Shown: positions 26,110-34,680, counted from the first letter of the stretch. The stretch: DNA of 64,000 bases from JAAYOS01 sp050950785 (GCA_050950785.1 JBMNIG010000029.1:1-64000), one strand, 5' to 3'. Made by a program: numbers and translations. Notes: a model not told the origin generated them from the sequence alone.

Positions 26110-27072
26110 ATGAAGTATTCAAAACTTGGAAACTCGAATCTTCAGGTATCTCAACTTTGTGTGGGTTGCATGAGCTTTGGAGACCCTGCAAGCAAAATGC
26201 ATGCTTGGACACTCAATCCTGTTGAGAGCGAAGAAATTATTAAACATGCACTTGATCTGGGAATCAATTTCTTTGACACAGCAAACACCTATTCTGCGGG
26301 CACAAGTGAAGAGTATCTGGGGCGCGCATTGAAAAAACTAGTAGCTCGCGACAAAGTAATTATTGCGACTAAGGTATTTTTTAATGAAGGCAGACTTTCA
26401 AGAAAAGCCATTCTGAGGGAAATCGACGGGTCGCTAAAGCGCCTTGGTACAGATTACGTTGACCTTTACATAATTCATCGATTTGATTATGACACTCCTA
26501 TAGAAGAAACTATGGAAGCACTTGATAGTCTAGTGAAGGCTGGAAAGGTCAGGGCGCTGGGTGCATCCGCGATGTACGGATATCAGTTTAACGATATGCA
26601 GCTTGCCGCCGAACAGAATGGGTGGACAAAGTTTGTTTCGATGCAGAACCACTACAATTTGATTTACAGGGAAGATGAGCGAGAGCTTATCCCGATTTGC
26701 ATGCGACAAAATGTAGCGCTAACTCCGTACAGCCCGCTTGCCGCGGGTCGGCTGTGTCGCCTTGATTGGCATGCAAACACAATGCGGAGCAAGACTGACA
26801 AGGTTGCAGTAGCCAAGTATGACAGCACAAAGGATGCCGACTATGATGTCGTACTTCGTGTATTTGAACTGTCAAAGAAATATGGCGTAACAATGACTCA
26901 AATTGCGCTAGCATGGCTATTTGCTAAAGGAGTCACATCCCCAATAATAGGTGCTACCAAGACAAAGTATCTTGACGATGCGGTAGGTGCGTTCAACGTA
27001 GCGCTGACAGATGAAGATGTTGCTTATCTCGAAGAAGCTTATATGCCACACAAAGTAGTTGGCGCGATTTAG
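26110..27072 (+). CDS. Aldo/keto reductase
   Basis: A 320-residue NADPH-dependent oxidoreductase with a TIM-barrel fold. Catalytic tetrad D56, Y61, K88 and H123 is intact, and the C-terminal cofactor-binding text (SPIIGATKTKYLDDAV) is present. It would reduce aldehydes or ketones, for example detoxifying reactive carbonyls. ATG follows AAGGGGGATCAA. The MerR-type promoter upstream suggests induction by a small ligand or electrophile. Confidence 0.92.
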   Translation: MKYSKLGNSNLQVSQLCVGCMSFGDPASKMHAWTLNPVESEEIIKHALDLGINFFDTANTYSAGTSEEYLGRALKKLVARDKVIIATKVFFNEGRLSRKAILREIDGSLKRLGTDYVDLYIIHRFDYDTPIEETMEALDSLVKAGKVRALGASAMYGYQFNDMQLAAEQNGWTKFVSMQNHYNLIYREDERELIPICMRQNVALTPYSPLAAGRLCRLDWHANTMRSKTDKVAVAKYDSTKDADYDVVLRVFELSKKYGVTMTQIALAWLFAKGVTSPIIGATKTKYLDDAVGAFNVALTDEDVAYLEEAYMPHKVVGAI

Positions 27073-27084
27073 CAAGGCAGGTTA

Positions 27085-27112
27085 AGCCGGAGGTCAGTTC
27101 CTCCGGCTTTTT
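27085..27112 (+). terminator. Intrinsic terminator
   Basis: AGCCGGAGG (27085-27093) pairs with CCTCCGGCT (27100-27108) over a six-base loop, followed by five T. It lies directly after the aldo/keto reductase. Confidence 0.85.
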
Positions 27113-27289
27113 GCATCGAAGCAAACAAACAGGTATCTCTCCGCCCTTGAGCTGCTTGCTGGTTTTTCGTGCGCCAAACTTCCCGTTGTCCGACTCATGG
27201 CGAAGGCTAGAAGACCGCAAGACAGACTGCACTGAAAGAATCAAAACCTTCTGATGCAATTAAATAAGTGAAAGGAATGGTTATGAGCT

Positions 27290-27658
27290 GTGAAAATCAG
27301 AAGGATCACACATGATTTCTCTATATGCAAGATATATGATACATCGGTAATCGATCTTTCGGACGAATTTTGCTTTTTCAGCAAGACAGACGAAGAAATG
27401 TCTTTGGTATGTACCACAGATCATGTGCCTGATGACACGATAGACTGTGACCACGGATGGCGAGCATTTCGCATTGATGAGACTCTGGATTTTTCCCTGA
27501 TAGGGATATTGTCGAGAATATCTTCTATTTTGGCCGATAGGGGCATCGGAATGTTTGCAATTTCCACTTTTAACACAGACTATATCTTGACAAGAAAAAA
27601 CGACTTTGAAAATGCCCTTTCTGCCTTGGCTTCCGAAGGATACGAGATCGTTGGATAG
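27290..27658 (+). CDS. ACT-domain protein (CASTOR/COG3603-like)
   Basis: A 122-residue protein with an N-terminal ligand-like half and a C-terminal ACT fold: WRAFRIDETLDFSLIGILSRISSILADRGIGMFAISTFNTDYILTR pattern, with GI.S.IS..LA..GI motif. Such proteins are predicted amino-acid sensors. The start is GTG 27290 after AAAGGAATGG. No partner gene is adjacent. Confidence 0.75.
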   Translation: MKIRRITHDFSICKIYDTSVIDLSDEFCFFSKTDEEMSLVCTTDHVPDDTIDCDHGWRAFRIDETLDFSLIGILSRISSILADRGIGMFAISTFNTDYILTRKNDFENALSALASEGYEIVG

Positions 27659-27843
27659 GCCGAACAGTAGTCGTAGAGCGACTTGTTTGGATCCATGTGA
27701 CGAGCGCAAACATCGTAATATGCAGCCATTAACACATCAGAAGTAAATGGCTTAGCTAACAGCTTGGAAATCACGCCAAAATCGGTTAGCAGCCGGGAGA
27801 CGCCGTTAAGGTAATAATTAAGGAACGAGAGAGGTAACAGTCT
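27655..27843 (-). pseudogene. Possible gene remnant on the minus strand
   Basis: Between the ACT-domain gene and the DUF1801-like gene the minus strand is open and gives protein-like text (LLTDFGVISKLLAKPF, DVLMAAYYDVCARHMDP), more plausible than chance shadow translation. It has no good start signal and runs into the ACT gene antisense. I do not recognise the family; it may be a leftover of a deleted gene. Confidence 0.25.
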
Positions 27844-28254
27844 ATGTGGCAATGCCTAAAATGCGGACGCAAGTTTACTAATACAAATCAGAATCATTTT
27901 TGTGGAGACAAACCTAAAACAATTGATGCGTATATTGCAGAGCAAACCGAAGATGTTCAGCCCTTCTTGAATCAGATCAGAGATACTCTGCGTGCCGCAC
28001 TTCCGGATGCAGATGAGCGAATCTCATGGAGTATGCCAACATATTGGAAGAAGCATAACATTATTCATTTTGCAGGGTTCAAAAACCATATTGGCATATA
28101 CCCCGGCGAAGAAGCTATTAAACATTTTGTAGACAGACTTACAGAGTACAAAACTAGCAAGGGAGCTTTGCAGCTGCCATATAATAAGCCGTTACCGCTG
28201 GAGCTGATAGCTGAGATCGCGAAATGGTGTTACGAAACGGAAAATCACAACTGA
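27844..28254 (+). CDS. DUF1801-like (YdhG-type) protein with N-terminal zinc motif
   Basis: A 136-residue protein. The N-terminus carries CLKCGRKF...NHFCG, a probable Cys/His metal site. The rest resembles DUF1801: FLNQIRDTLRAALPDADERISWSMPTYW, HFAGFKNHIGIYPG, and KGALQLPYNKPLP. The fold is SRPBCC-unrelated and the function of the family is unknown (a frataxin-like iron role has been proposed for YdhG). ATG follows GAGAGGTAAC. Confidence 0.75.
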   Translation: MWQCLKCGRKFTNTNQNHFCGDKPKTIDAYIAEQTEDVQPFLNQIRDTLRAALPDADERISWSMPTYWKKHNIIHFAGFKNHIGIYPGEEAIKHFVDRLTEYKTSKGALQLPYNKPLPLELIAEIAKWCYETENHN

Positions 28255-28293
28255 TGAGGAAAGTATTGAAAAAATTCGTAAATAGTGTAGAGA

Positions 28294-28326
28294 ATGCTGT
28301 TTGATAGGCAGCATTTTTCTTTTTTA
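28294..28326 (+). terminator. Intrinsic terminator
   Basis: AATGCTG (28294-28300) pairs with CAGCATT (28310-28316), followed by TTTTCTTTTTT. Confidence 0.75.
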
Positions 28327-28491
28327 TATAGTAGAATTAAATAGAAAATGTCCGTAACGTTGAAATGAAGCTTTCGATTTTGATCAGTGTGGTTAAGTGC
28401 GAACAGTAAGCGTTAACGGTAACCGTAATTTGTGTGTGAATTTGACACAAGCTAATGAAAGCAAGGAATATATATTTTACATTAATTTACA

Positions 28492-28520
28492 TGAAACGAT
28501 TTTACGTTCTCGATCGTATT
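28492..28520 (+). promoter_or_regulatory. ECF sigma-type promoter (autoregulation)
   Basis: TGAAAC (28492-28497) and CGTATT (28515-28520) are 17 bases apart, matching the -35 TGAAAC / -10 CGTA signature of SigW-type ECF promoters. It lies immediately before the ECF sigma gene, so the sigma factor probably activates itself. Confidence 0.65.
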
Positions 28521-28542
28521 AGTAGTGAAAGGGGGAAGTCAA

Positions 28543-29034
28543 TTGCGGAGTTCTTTATTGCGTACGAATGAAGAGCTGATTCAGATGTATAATCGCCATG
28601 TGGATACTGTTTACCGCGTTTGCTTCATGTTTATGAAAAACAAGCCTGATACTGAGGATATGGTACAAAACACATTTATCCGCCTTATGAAGGACAAAAC
28701 TGTTTTTCAAAGTATAGAGCATGAAAAGGCGTGGCTTATCAGAACCGCAACAAATCTATGCAAGGACCATCTTAAGCATTGGTGGAATAAAACGGTGGGT
28801 ATAGATGACGCGGTAGATGCGGTGATTGAGCAGCCTGTCAATATAGATAGTACACTTGAAATGGTGATGGCACTTCCCTCTAAATACAAGACAGCCATTT
28901 ACTTATATTACTATGAGGGTTATACAACTGAGGAAATAGCGGAAATATTGAACAAAAGCCAATCCACGATTCGAGGCTATCTACTCAAAGGCAGAAAGCT
29001 TTTGAAAATGGAAATGGAAGGTGATTTAGCGTGA
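28543..29034 (+). CDS. ECF-family RNA polymerase sigma factor
   Basis: A sigma-70 ECF protein of about 163 residues. Region 2 is LIQMYNRHVDTVYRVCFMFM with TEDMVQNTFIRLM; region 4 helix-turn-helix is YTTEEIAEILNKSQSTIRGYL. The frame opens at GTG 28525, but AAAGGGGGAAG between it and TTG 28543 is the ribosome site, so TTG 28543 is preferred. Its stop overlaps the start of the membrane protein that follows, the usual sigma/anti-sigma arrangement. Confidence 0.88.
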   Translation: MRSSLLRTNEELIQMYNRHVDTVYRVCFMFMKNKPDTEDMVQNTFIRLMKDKTVFQSIEHEKAWLIRTATNLCKDHLKHWWNKTVGIDDAVDAVIEQPVNIDSTLEMVMALPSKYKTAIYLYYYEGYTTEEIAEILNKSQSTIRGYLLKGRKLLKMEMEGDLA

Positions 29035-30293
29035 GAAAAGAAGATTTAAGGGCTTCTTTTGATAATATCAAACCAAATGAAACAGAAAAAAATAGGATGC
29101 TGCATAATATTTTGAACCACTCTTACAGAAAGAAGGATATGATTATGGCTCCATTTAAGCTTAAAAAACTAGTTCCGGCATTGGGTTTGGCGGTCGTGAT
29201 TGCGGGTAGCGTATTTACTTACAACAAGCTGTGGGGAAATAATGACCCAACCTATACACCGCCGGGATATGTAGCTGATAGTGCCGATCTGGGAAGGGAG
29301 GACGCTATTGCGCCCCTGCTCAACCAGTTTAGGATTGACGACAAGCATTACATTATGCTATCTGATGACTTACGGGAGGAATATGGTCTGCCAGCTGCGG
29401 TACTAGAAAATGATATTGGGGAAAAGCTTGCGGATATCAAAGTAAGTCCAGATGAAAGCCTTCTAGGATGCGAAGTATATAGATATACTCCGGCAGGTGG
29501 AGAAGCTGTTGTTGCAGTAAAAAATGATGGGGAATACCAGCTCTACAGATTCTTTGTTTTTGAAAGCTACAACAACAATCAGGATGAGGATGCTGTAAGA
29601 TACCTTGAAATCTATGGAATTACAAAACCCGAAGATATCTCTAAAATCCAGTTCATTGGTCATTCGGAACAGAGCAAGCTCCAAGGTAAGCTGGACATCT
29701 TGGGGGAGATAACAGATAAAGATGCTATAGTTCGTTTCTACGACTACTATTCTGAACTGAAAAACTCCAGCGATGAGTATTTCAAGAAGCTATTTGGTTT
29801 TGTCGATTCCAATTCGGGGACAGTAGATGTGGAAATCGATATAGATGTTGAGATCGATCCCGCAGCACCGGATGCACCGGTTTCGTCCGGCGCAGTTCAG
29901 GGTGTGGTAGAGGCTCCGGATCACATAGGATACGGGGAAGACATGCCGCTGGAACAAGTACCGGATGAGACCTATTATGCGGACGACTCGATATCGGCAA
30001 TTGAAAAGAGAAAAGCTGAAATGGCTTCAGGAGATACTCCGACTGCGGGGGAAACTCAGACATCAGATAATGTGAAGCCTGGTTTGATTGATATGGGCGA
30101 CGTTGGAAGCGGTTCGACCGAACCCAGCATGGGCTCGGCCAGGGACGCGTTGGCAAATCCAATAACAATCAGGATATATCACCAAAGTGGTGTCTATTAT
30201 GAAACCGTATATTACCCAACAATTGGCTTTATAAGCAGGCACGAAGTAAGCGATGGTTTTGCTGAGTTTATGGGTGATTATATAAATAAGTAA
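29031..30293 (+). CDS. Putative membrane anti-sigma factor
   Basis: A 420-residue single-pass protein starting with GTG that overlaps the sigma stop by four bases. A short cytoplasmic N-terminus (about 46 residues) with a basic stretch precedes one membrane helix (about 47-65), followed by a large extracytoplasmic domain with an acidic, low-complexity segment (VDVEIDIDVEID, about 262-275). I recognise no ASD zinc motif or RsgI domain; the role as anti-sigma rests on position, coupling and topology. Confidence 0.65.
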   Translation: MRKEDLRASFDNIKPNETEKNRMLHNILNHSYRKKDMIMAPFKLKKLVPALGLAVVIAGSVFTYNKLWGNNDPTYTPPGYVADSADLGREDAIAPLLNQFRIDDKHYIMLSDDLREEYGLPAAVLENDIGEKLADIKVSPDESLLGCEVYRYTPAGGEAVVAVKNDGEYQLYRFFVFESYNNNQDEDAVRYLEIYGITKPEDISKIQFIGHSEQSKLQGKLDILGEITDKDAIVRFYDYYSELKNSSDEYFKKLFGFVDSNSGTVDVEIDIDVEIDPAAPDAPVSSGAVQGVVEAPDHIGYGEDMPLEQVPDETYYADDSISAIEKRKAEMASGDTPTAGETQTSDNVKPGLIDMGDVGSGSTEPSMGSARDALANPITIRIYHQSGVYYETVYYPTIGFISRHEVSDGFAEFMGDYINK

Positions 30294-30305
30294 CCGAGAT
30301 ATGAC

Positions 30306-30359
30306 AGGGGAGGGTGCTTTTGTCTTGGAGTCAGCTTCAGACAAAAGAGCCCTCCCCCT
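30306..30359. repeat. Imperfect palindromic dispersed repeat, copy 1
   Basis: AGGGGAGGG..CTTTTGTCT (30306-30325) pairs with AGACAAAAG..CCCTCCCCCT (30339-30359) around a TGGAGTCAGCTTC core. Related palindromes occur at 30654-30704 and 48805-48862, making this a REP-like family. Confidence 0.6.
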
Positions 30360-30500
30360 TGTACCATCGTTGGAGCTAGCTTCTGGGCAAAAGAGCCCTC
30401 CCCTTGTACCAGCGTTGGAGTTAGCTTCTGGGCAAAAGAGCCCTCCCCTTGTACCAGCGTTGGAGTTAGCTTCTGGGCAAAAACGGTCCCCTTGTACCTT
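30324..30500. repeat. 45-bp tandem repeat, four copies
   Basis: A unit beginning CTTGGAG or CGTTGGAG and ending CCCCTTGTACC recurs from 30324, 30368, 30413 and 30458, with spacing 44, 45 and 45 bases and only a few differences. The unit is the right arm of the palindromic repeat copy 1. Because 45 is a multiple of three, all frames stay open and show a repeated 15-residue peptide, but no start signal supports translation. Confidence 0.75.
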
Positions 30501-30653
30501 CATAGAATTGACACCCCATTTTACATACACTTGCTTTTGTGCTTTGTTATAGTTACATTGGCTAATATTGACAAGCAATATACACGATGGTACTATAATA
30601 TTAAGCAATTGCACTCTGTCAGGCTTGTCCGACTTGTCTGGGAAACTAGGCAA

Positions 30654-30704
30654 GAGAACCGTTTCCCTATCTTGGAGCCGACTCCGAGACAGAAGAATCG
30701 TTCC
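30654..30704. repeat. Palindromic dispersed repeat, copy 2
   Basis: Core TCTTGGAG-ccga-CTCCGAGA with outer arms ACCGTTTCC and AATCGTTCC. The reverse complement of its right arm (GGAACGATTCTTCTGTC) closely matches the left arm of the copy at 48805. It is flanked by direct repeats GACTTGTCTGG(G)AAA at 30631-30645 and 30712-30726. Confidence 0.55.
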
Positions 30705-30744
30705 ATTGTCTGACTTGTCTGGAAAGTAGAAAAGGAGAAATGTT

Positions 30745-31560
30745 ATGGACTTCAATCTTCCACCGAAATTTTTCGTAGAACAGTTGGCCCCGAATTTCTG
30801 GCGATTCAACGAAGGTATGGGCGATAATCCTTATGTCGATGCTTACCTTGTAGTAGGAGAAAAACGCGCTGCGTTTATTGATGCCCTGCAATCAGAACAG
30901 CCCAGGAGTTTGGCTGAACAAATCAGAGAGATCACTGACCTTCCGGTTGATGTACTTATCACACATGGTCATCCCGATCATGCTGGCGCTGAAGTAAAAA
31001 AACTGGCTCAAGCAGAGGGATTTACCCTTTACATGAGCATGGATGATTTCTCAATTGCCAAGGATATGTTTGCACCATGGTTTACAGAAGATATGTTTCT
31101 TGACATCAAGGAAGGCGATGTCTTTGACCTTGGTGGAGTAAAGTTGGAAGCACATCGTGTAGCAGGGCATACACCGGGAAGTTATGCGTTTTTGGACCGT
31201 GAAAATAAACGCTGCTTTACAGGTGATGCACTGGGTGTTTGGATGCAGCTCGACCATTCGTTGACCCTTACTGAATATGTAAGTGAACTTAAAAAGTTTG
31301 AAAAGGTCCTTGCCGAAGTACCCGATGTCAAGCTCTACATAGGCCATATGAACCAAGCTCCAAATGGCTATCATACAGCAGAGCATGTGACTAATCTGAG
31401 AGAAGCCTGCGAGAAGATTTTGTCCGGTGAGCTGGAAGGCCAGGAAGTACAACTTCCGCCGGAGTTGGCTGACAGTCCAATGGCTGATCTTATGAAGGGT
31501 GCCAAAATTCTACTGCATAAAACTGCTAATGTCACATATCGTGAAAACAAACTAAGATAA
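30745..31560 (+). CDS. MBL-fold metallo-hydrolase
   Basis: A 271-residue metallo-beta-lactamase-fold hydrolase with the complete two-metal site: H74-x-H76-x-D78-H79 (HGHPDH), H142 in AGHTPGS, D161 in TGDALG and H201 in YIGHMN. Start ATG 30745 follows AAAGGAGAAATGTT. It has no extra domain and no lipoprotein signal. Family members hydrolyse varied thioesters, lactones or phosphoesters; specificity cannot be seen. Confidence 0.88.
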   Translation: MDFNLPPKFFVEQLAPNFWRFNEGMGDNPYVDAYLVVGEKRAAFIDALQSEQPRSLAEQIREITDLPVDVLITHGHPDHAGAEVKKLAQAEGFTLYMSMDDFSIAKDMFAPWFTEDMFLDIKEGDVFDLGGVKLEAHRVAGHTPGSYAFLDRENKRCFTGDALGVWMQLDHSLTLTEYVSELKKFEKVLAEVPDVKLYIGHMNQAPNGYHTAEHVTNLREACEKILSGELEGQEVQLPPELADSPMADLMKGAKILLHKTANVTYRENKLR

Positions 31561-31583
31561 CCGAGATGCGAAATAACGAAATG

Positions 31584-31617
31584 ATCTCACCTTTCACACA
31601 TAGGTGAGATTATTTTT
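31584..31617 (+). terminator. Intrinsic terminator
   Basis: ATCTCACCT (31584-31592) pairs with AGGTGAGAT (31602-31610), followed by TATTTTTAT. Confidence 0.8.
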
Positions 31618-31698
31618 ATATACTGCACTTGATCTATATTGATATGTTGAGAGTGCGTCGATAAACCGCATAAAGGGCAGTACAGAGAATTTGCTTAG

Positions 31699-31746
31699 TA
31701 TAACGGTGTGTTGAGACGGATCATTTCTGTCGCAATACGCCGTTTT
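31699..31746. repeat. Imperfect hairpin in the pst upstream region
   Basis: AACGGTGTGTTGAGAC pairs with GTCGCAATACGCCGTT around a short loop, with a few mismatches. It lies about 100 bases upstream of the Pho-box-like repeats and has no T-tract. Confidence 0.4.
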
Positions 31747-31817
31747 GGCATCTCAAGTACAATTAAACAACAGGTTGCGGAGCATATTAAGGATAAGTTC
31801 CTTTGGAACAACTATAT

Positions 31818-31857
31818 TTTACATGGATTTTACAAAAGCATACGTATTGATTTAACG
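31818..31857 (+). promoter_or_regulatory. Pho-box-like direct repeats
   Basis: TTTACA at 31818-31823 and 31829-31834 and TTTAAC at 31851-31856 lie on an 11-base register (with ATACGT in the fourth slot at 31840), the layout of PhoP boxes in Gram-positive bacteria. They sit about 70-110 bases ahead of the PstS start, with TAATAT near 31868 as a possible -10. The PhoP/PhoR pair encoded at the end of the same cluster is the expected regulator. Confidence 0.6.
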
Positions 31858-31925
31858 TAAGTACGATAATATTTATGCTGATACAAACAATAATGTTTGC
31901 AACATAAATTAAGGAGTAATATGCA

Positions 31926-32780
31926 ATGAAAAAAAGTATTGCACTTATAATGTTATCAATTACAGTGATAGCCTTATTTGCAGGCTGCTCAGGTGGAACA
32001 AGTGATGAAATCGTTGTAGTTTCCCGCGAAGACGGATCCGGTACCAGAGGAGCGTTCATTGAACTGTTTGGTATTGAGGAGAAGGATTCAAACGGCAACA
32101 GAGTCGATAACACCACTGATGAGGCGACGATTGCTAACAGCACATCAATTGTTATGACCAATGTAGCGGGCAACAGGAATGCGATAGGCTATATATCCCT
32201 TGGTTCTTTGAGTGATACTGTAAAAGCTTTGAAAGTCGATGGTGCACAGGCAACAGTAGAAAACGTAAAAAACGGAACATATAAGGGGTTTAGACCTTTC
32301 AATATCGCTACAAGGGATGAAGTGAGTGATTTGGCTCAGGATTTTATCTACTATATTCTAAGTGGCGACGGTCAAAAAGTTGTAGAAGACAGTGGCTATA
32401 TCGCCGCAGTTGAGTCGGAGTTCTACAACGGCACAAACCCTACCGGGAAAATAGTTGTCGCTGGATCCTCATCAGTTACACCGGTTATGGAAAAGCTAAA
32501 AGAGGCCTATCTTAAAGTAAATACAAATGCAGAAATTGAAATTCAGCTTAGCGACTCCACCACCGGCATGATGTCAGCTATAGAAGGAACTTGTGATATT
32601 GGAATGGCATCCAGGGAGTTGAAAGAGAGCGAACTGGAAAGTCTTAACGCAACTGTCATCGCTCTAGATGGACTTGCTATCATAGTAAACAATGAAAACC
32701 GAGTAGACAATGTTACAAGTGACCAGATCAAGGGGATTTTTACGGGAGAAATAATTTCATGGAGTGAAATCTCCGAATGA
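31926..32780 (+). CDS. pstS: Phosphate-binding lipoprotein PstS, circularly permuted
   Basis: A 284-residue solute-binding lipoprotein (lipobox LFAGCS near residue 20) that captures phosphate for the Pst importer. The order of its two lobes is swapped relative to classical PstS: VVVSREDGSGTRGAF and the NSTSIVMTNVAGNRNAIGYIS segment come first (about 30-100), whereas the usual N-terminal GKIVVAGSSSVTPVMEKL and CDIGMASREL...VIALDGLAIIVN...FTGEI come last (about 178-280). Phosphate-contact residues are present in both. I recall this arrangement in other Clostridia. ATG follows AAGGAGTAATATGCA. Confidence 0.88.
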   Translation: MKKSIALIMLSITVIALFAGCSGGTSDEIVVVSREDGSGTRGAFIELFGIEEKDSNGNRVDNTTDEATIANSTSIVMTNVAGNRNAIGYISLGSLSDTVKALKVDGAQATVENVKNGTYKGFRPFNIATRDEVSDLAQDFIYYILSGDGQKVVEDSGYIAAVESEFYNGTNPTGKIVVAGSSSVTPVMEKLKEAYLKVNTNAEIEIQLSDSTTGMMSAIEGTCDIGMASRELKESELESLNATVIALDGLAIIVNNENRVDNVTSDQIKGIFTGEIISWSEISE

Positions 32781-32956
32781 TATAAGCCTCTAATAATACT
32801 TGAATAATATTTCCAGCTATTCAACAACTAACTACGTAATCAGATTTGCGCTTGCTACTAAATAGTGAATTTGTAAGGGCTCATTGTATCATGATGTTTA
32901 CGTAAAATCGCTTGTCGCTTGTATTATACAAAGCTGCTTAAAGGAGTAGAGCATCT

Positions 32957-33805
32957 ATGAACAAAGAAAAAATCATGAAAGGGGTATTCCTCACGGCAGC
33001 ATGCATATCAATTCTGGCAGTTTTATTGATCTGCCTGTTCTTGTTTGCAAACGGCATTCCTGCCATGTTGGAAATCGGGGTATTTGACTTTTTGCTGGGA
33101 AGGAACTGGAAGCCGAGCAATCAACCACAGTCCTTTGGTATTTTCCCAATGATTTTAGGGAGCATATATGTAACGGCAGGGGCTGCAATGATCGGTGTTC
33201 CAATAGGTATTCTAACCGCTGTGTTTATGGCAATGTATTGCCCTCAAAGGCTATATCGCATATTAAAGCCGGCGATAGACTTGCTTGCAGGCATACCATC
33301 GGTCGTCTACGGATTTTTTGGATTAGTTGTGATCGTGCCCTTTCTCCGCGATACTCTTGGGGGCACGGGAAGTAGCATGTTGGCAGCATCCATCCTTCTT
33401 GGGATCATGATCTTACCCACAATAATCAGTGTAAGTGAATCAGCTATCAGAGCGGTACCTAAAAGCTATTATGATGGCGGGCTGGCACTTGGAGCGAGTC
33501 ACGAAAGGACAATTTTCACCGTAATCCTTCCGGCTGCTAAATCCGGGATAATGGCAGCTATCGTTCTTGGCATCAGCAGGGCGATCGGAGAGACCATGGC
33601 AGTTATCATGGTGGCAGGGAACCAGGCAAGAATGCCGAGAGGGATCCTGAAGGGCATTAGGACTTTGACAGCCAACATTGTTATTGAGATGGGATATGCG
33701 GCGGAGCTTCATAGGGAGGCGTTGATCGCTACTGCTGTTGTGTTGTTTGCATTTATACTCGGTATTAACTTATTGTTGTCACTGATCAAAAGGAGGGCTA
33801 GCTGA
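32957..33805 (+). CDS. pstC: Phosphate ABC transporter permease PstC
   Basis: A 282-residue inner-membrane permease with six helices. The family text is clear: PLLDLLAGIPS-like AIDLLAGIPSVVYGFFGL, and the EAA-like loop LALGASHERTIFTVILPAAKSGI that contacts the ATPase, then GISRAIGETMAV. ATG follows AAAGGAGTAGAGC. The gap of about 175 bases after PstS has no clear terminator, so read-through is likely. Confidence 0.93.
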   Translation: MNKEKIMKGVFLTAACISILAVLLICLFLFANGIPAMLEIGVFDFLLGRNWKPSNQPQSFGIFPMILGSIYVTAGAAMIGVPIGILTAVFMAMYCPQRLYRILKPAIDLLAGIPSVVYGFFGLVVIVPFLRDTLGGTGSSMLAASILLGIMILPTIISVSESAIRAVPKSYYDGGLALGASHERTIFTVILPAAKSGIMAAIVLGISRAIGETMAVIMVAGNQARMPRGILKGIRTLTANIVIEMGYAAELHREALIATAVVLFAFILGINLLLSLIKRRAS

Positions 33806-34680
33806 TGGACCATATAAATAAAAGGTCATTTAGACAGAAGCTAAAAGCTTATACACAAAGCCCAATGTCCCTTGTCCTTTTCATCCTTGTTGTTGTGGCA
33901 GCAATCCTCACCATTGGGACTCTTGTTTTTTTGATTGGGTATATCATGATAAAGGGTATTCCAAATATCACACCGGAACTATTTGAGTGGGAGTACACAT
34001 CAATGAATGTTTCTCTCATGCCGGCGCTCATCAACACAATTATCATGACAACTATTTCGCTGCTGATTGCAGCCGTAATAGGCATTTTCTCTGCAATTTA
34101 TCTTGTTGAATATGCGAAAAAAGGCAGTAAGCTTGTACGTTTGATCAGAATTACCGCAGAGACTTTATCGGGCATTCCGTCAATAGTCTATGGTCTTTTT
34201 GGCTTGCTTTTCTTTGTCACAACACTCGGGTTTGGGATGTCTCTATTGGCCGGTGCATTGACTTTGTCGATAATGATTTTGCCTCTAATTATGCGTACAT
34301 CGGAGGAAGCCTTGAAAGCAGTTCCGGACTCCTTTCGCGAGGGTAGCTATGGTCTTGGTGCCGGAAAGTTAAGAACTGTTTTTAGAATAGTTCTGCCGTC
34401 TGCTGTCCCCGGGATATTGGCAGGAGTTATTTTAGGTGTCGGAAGGATCGTCGGGGAAACTGCTGCGCTGATTTATACAGCAGGCACGGTAGCTGAAATA
34501 CCAAGTGGCAGTGACTTTCTATTCGATTCAACACGCACGTTGTCGGTGCATATGTACGCTCTAGCTAGTGAAGGTCTGTATGTAAATCAGTCATATGCAA
34601 CTGCTGTTGTAATTTTACTTATTGTTATTTTGATCAACTGGGTTTCAGGGGCACTCGCCAAAAAACTGATGAAGAGATAG
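33805..34680 (+). CDS. pstA: Phosphate ABC transporter permease PstA
   Basis: A 291-residue partner permease with about six helices. ETLSGIPSIVYGLFGL and LGAGKLRTVFRIVLPSAVPGILAG are the equivalents of the PstC motifs, followed by GRIVGETAALIYTAG. ATG overlaps the PstC stop by one base after AGGAGGGC, so the two subunits are coupled. Confidence 0.93.
   Translation: MDHINKRSFRQKLKAYTQSPMSLVLFILVVVAAILTIGTLVFLIGYIMIKGIPNITPELFEWEYTSMNVSLMPALINTIIMTTISLLIAAVIGIFSAIYLVEYAKKGSKLVRLIRITAETLSGIPSIVYGLFGLLFFVTTLGFGMSLLAGALTLSIMILPLIMRTSEEALKAVPDSFREGSYGLGAGKLRTVFRIVLPSAVPGILAGVILGVGRIVGETAALIYTAGTVAEIPSGSDFLFDSTRTLSVHMYALASEGLYVNQSYATAVVILLIVILINWVSGALAKKLMKR

Noticed and set aside
30324..30500. CRISPR array
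   Set aside because: The 45-base units are contiguous without unique spacers and derive from one arm of a palindromic element.
30063..30809. Repeat-containing protein on the minus strand with a 15-residue repeat
   Set aside because: The frame is open only because the repeat unit is a multiple of three; it overlaps the end of the anti-sigma-like gene and the start of the MBL gene antisense and has no ribosome site.
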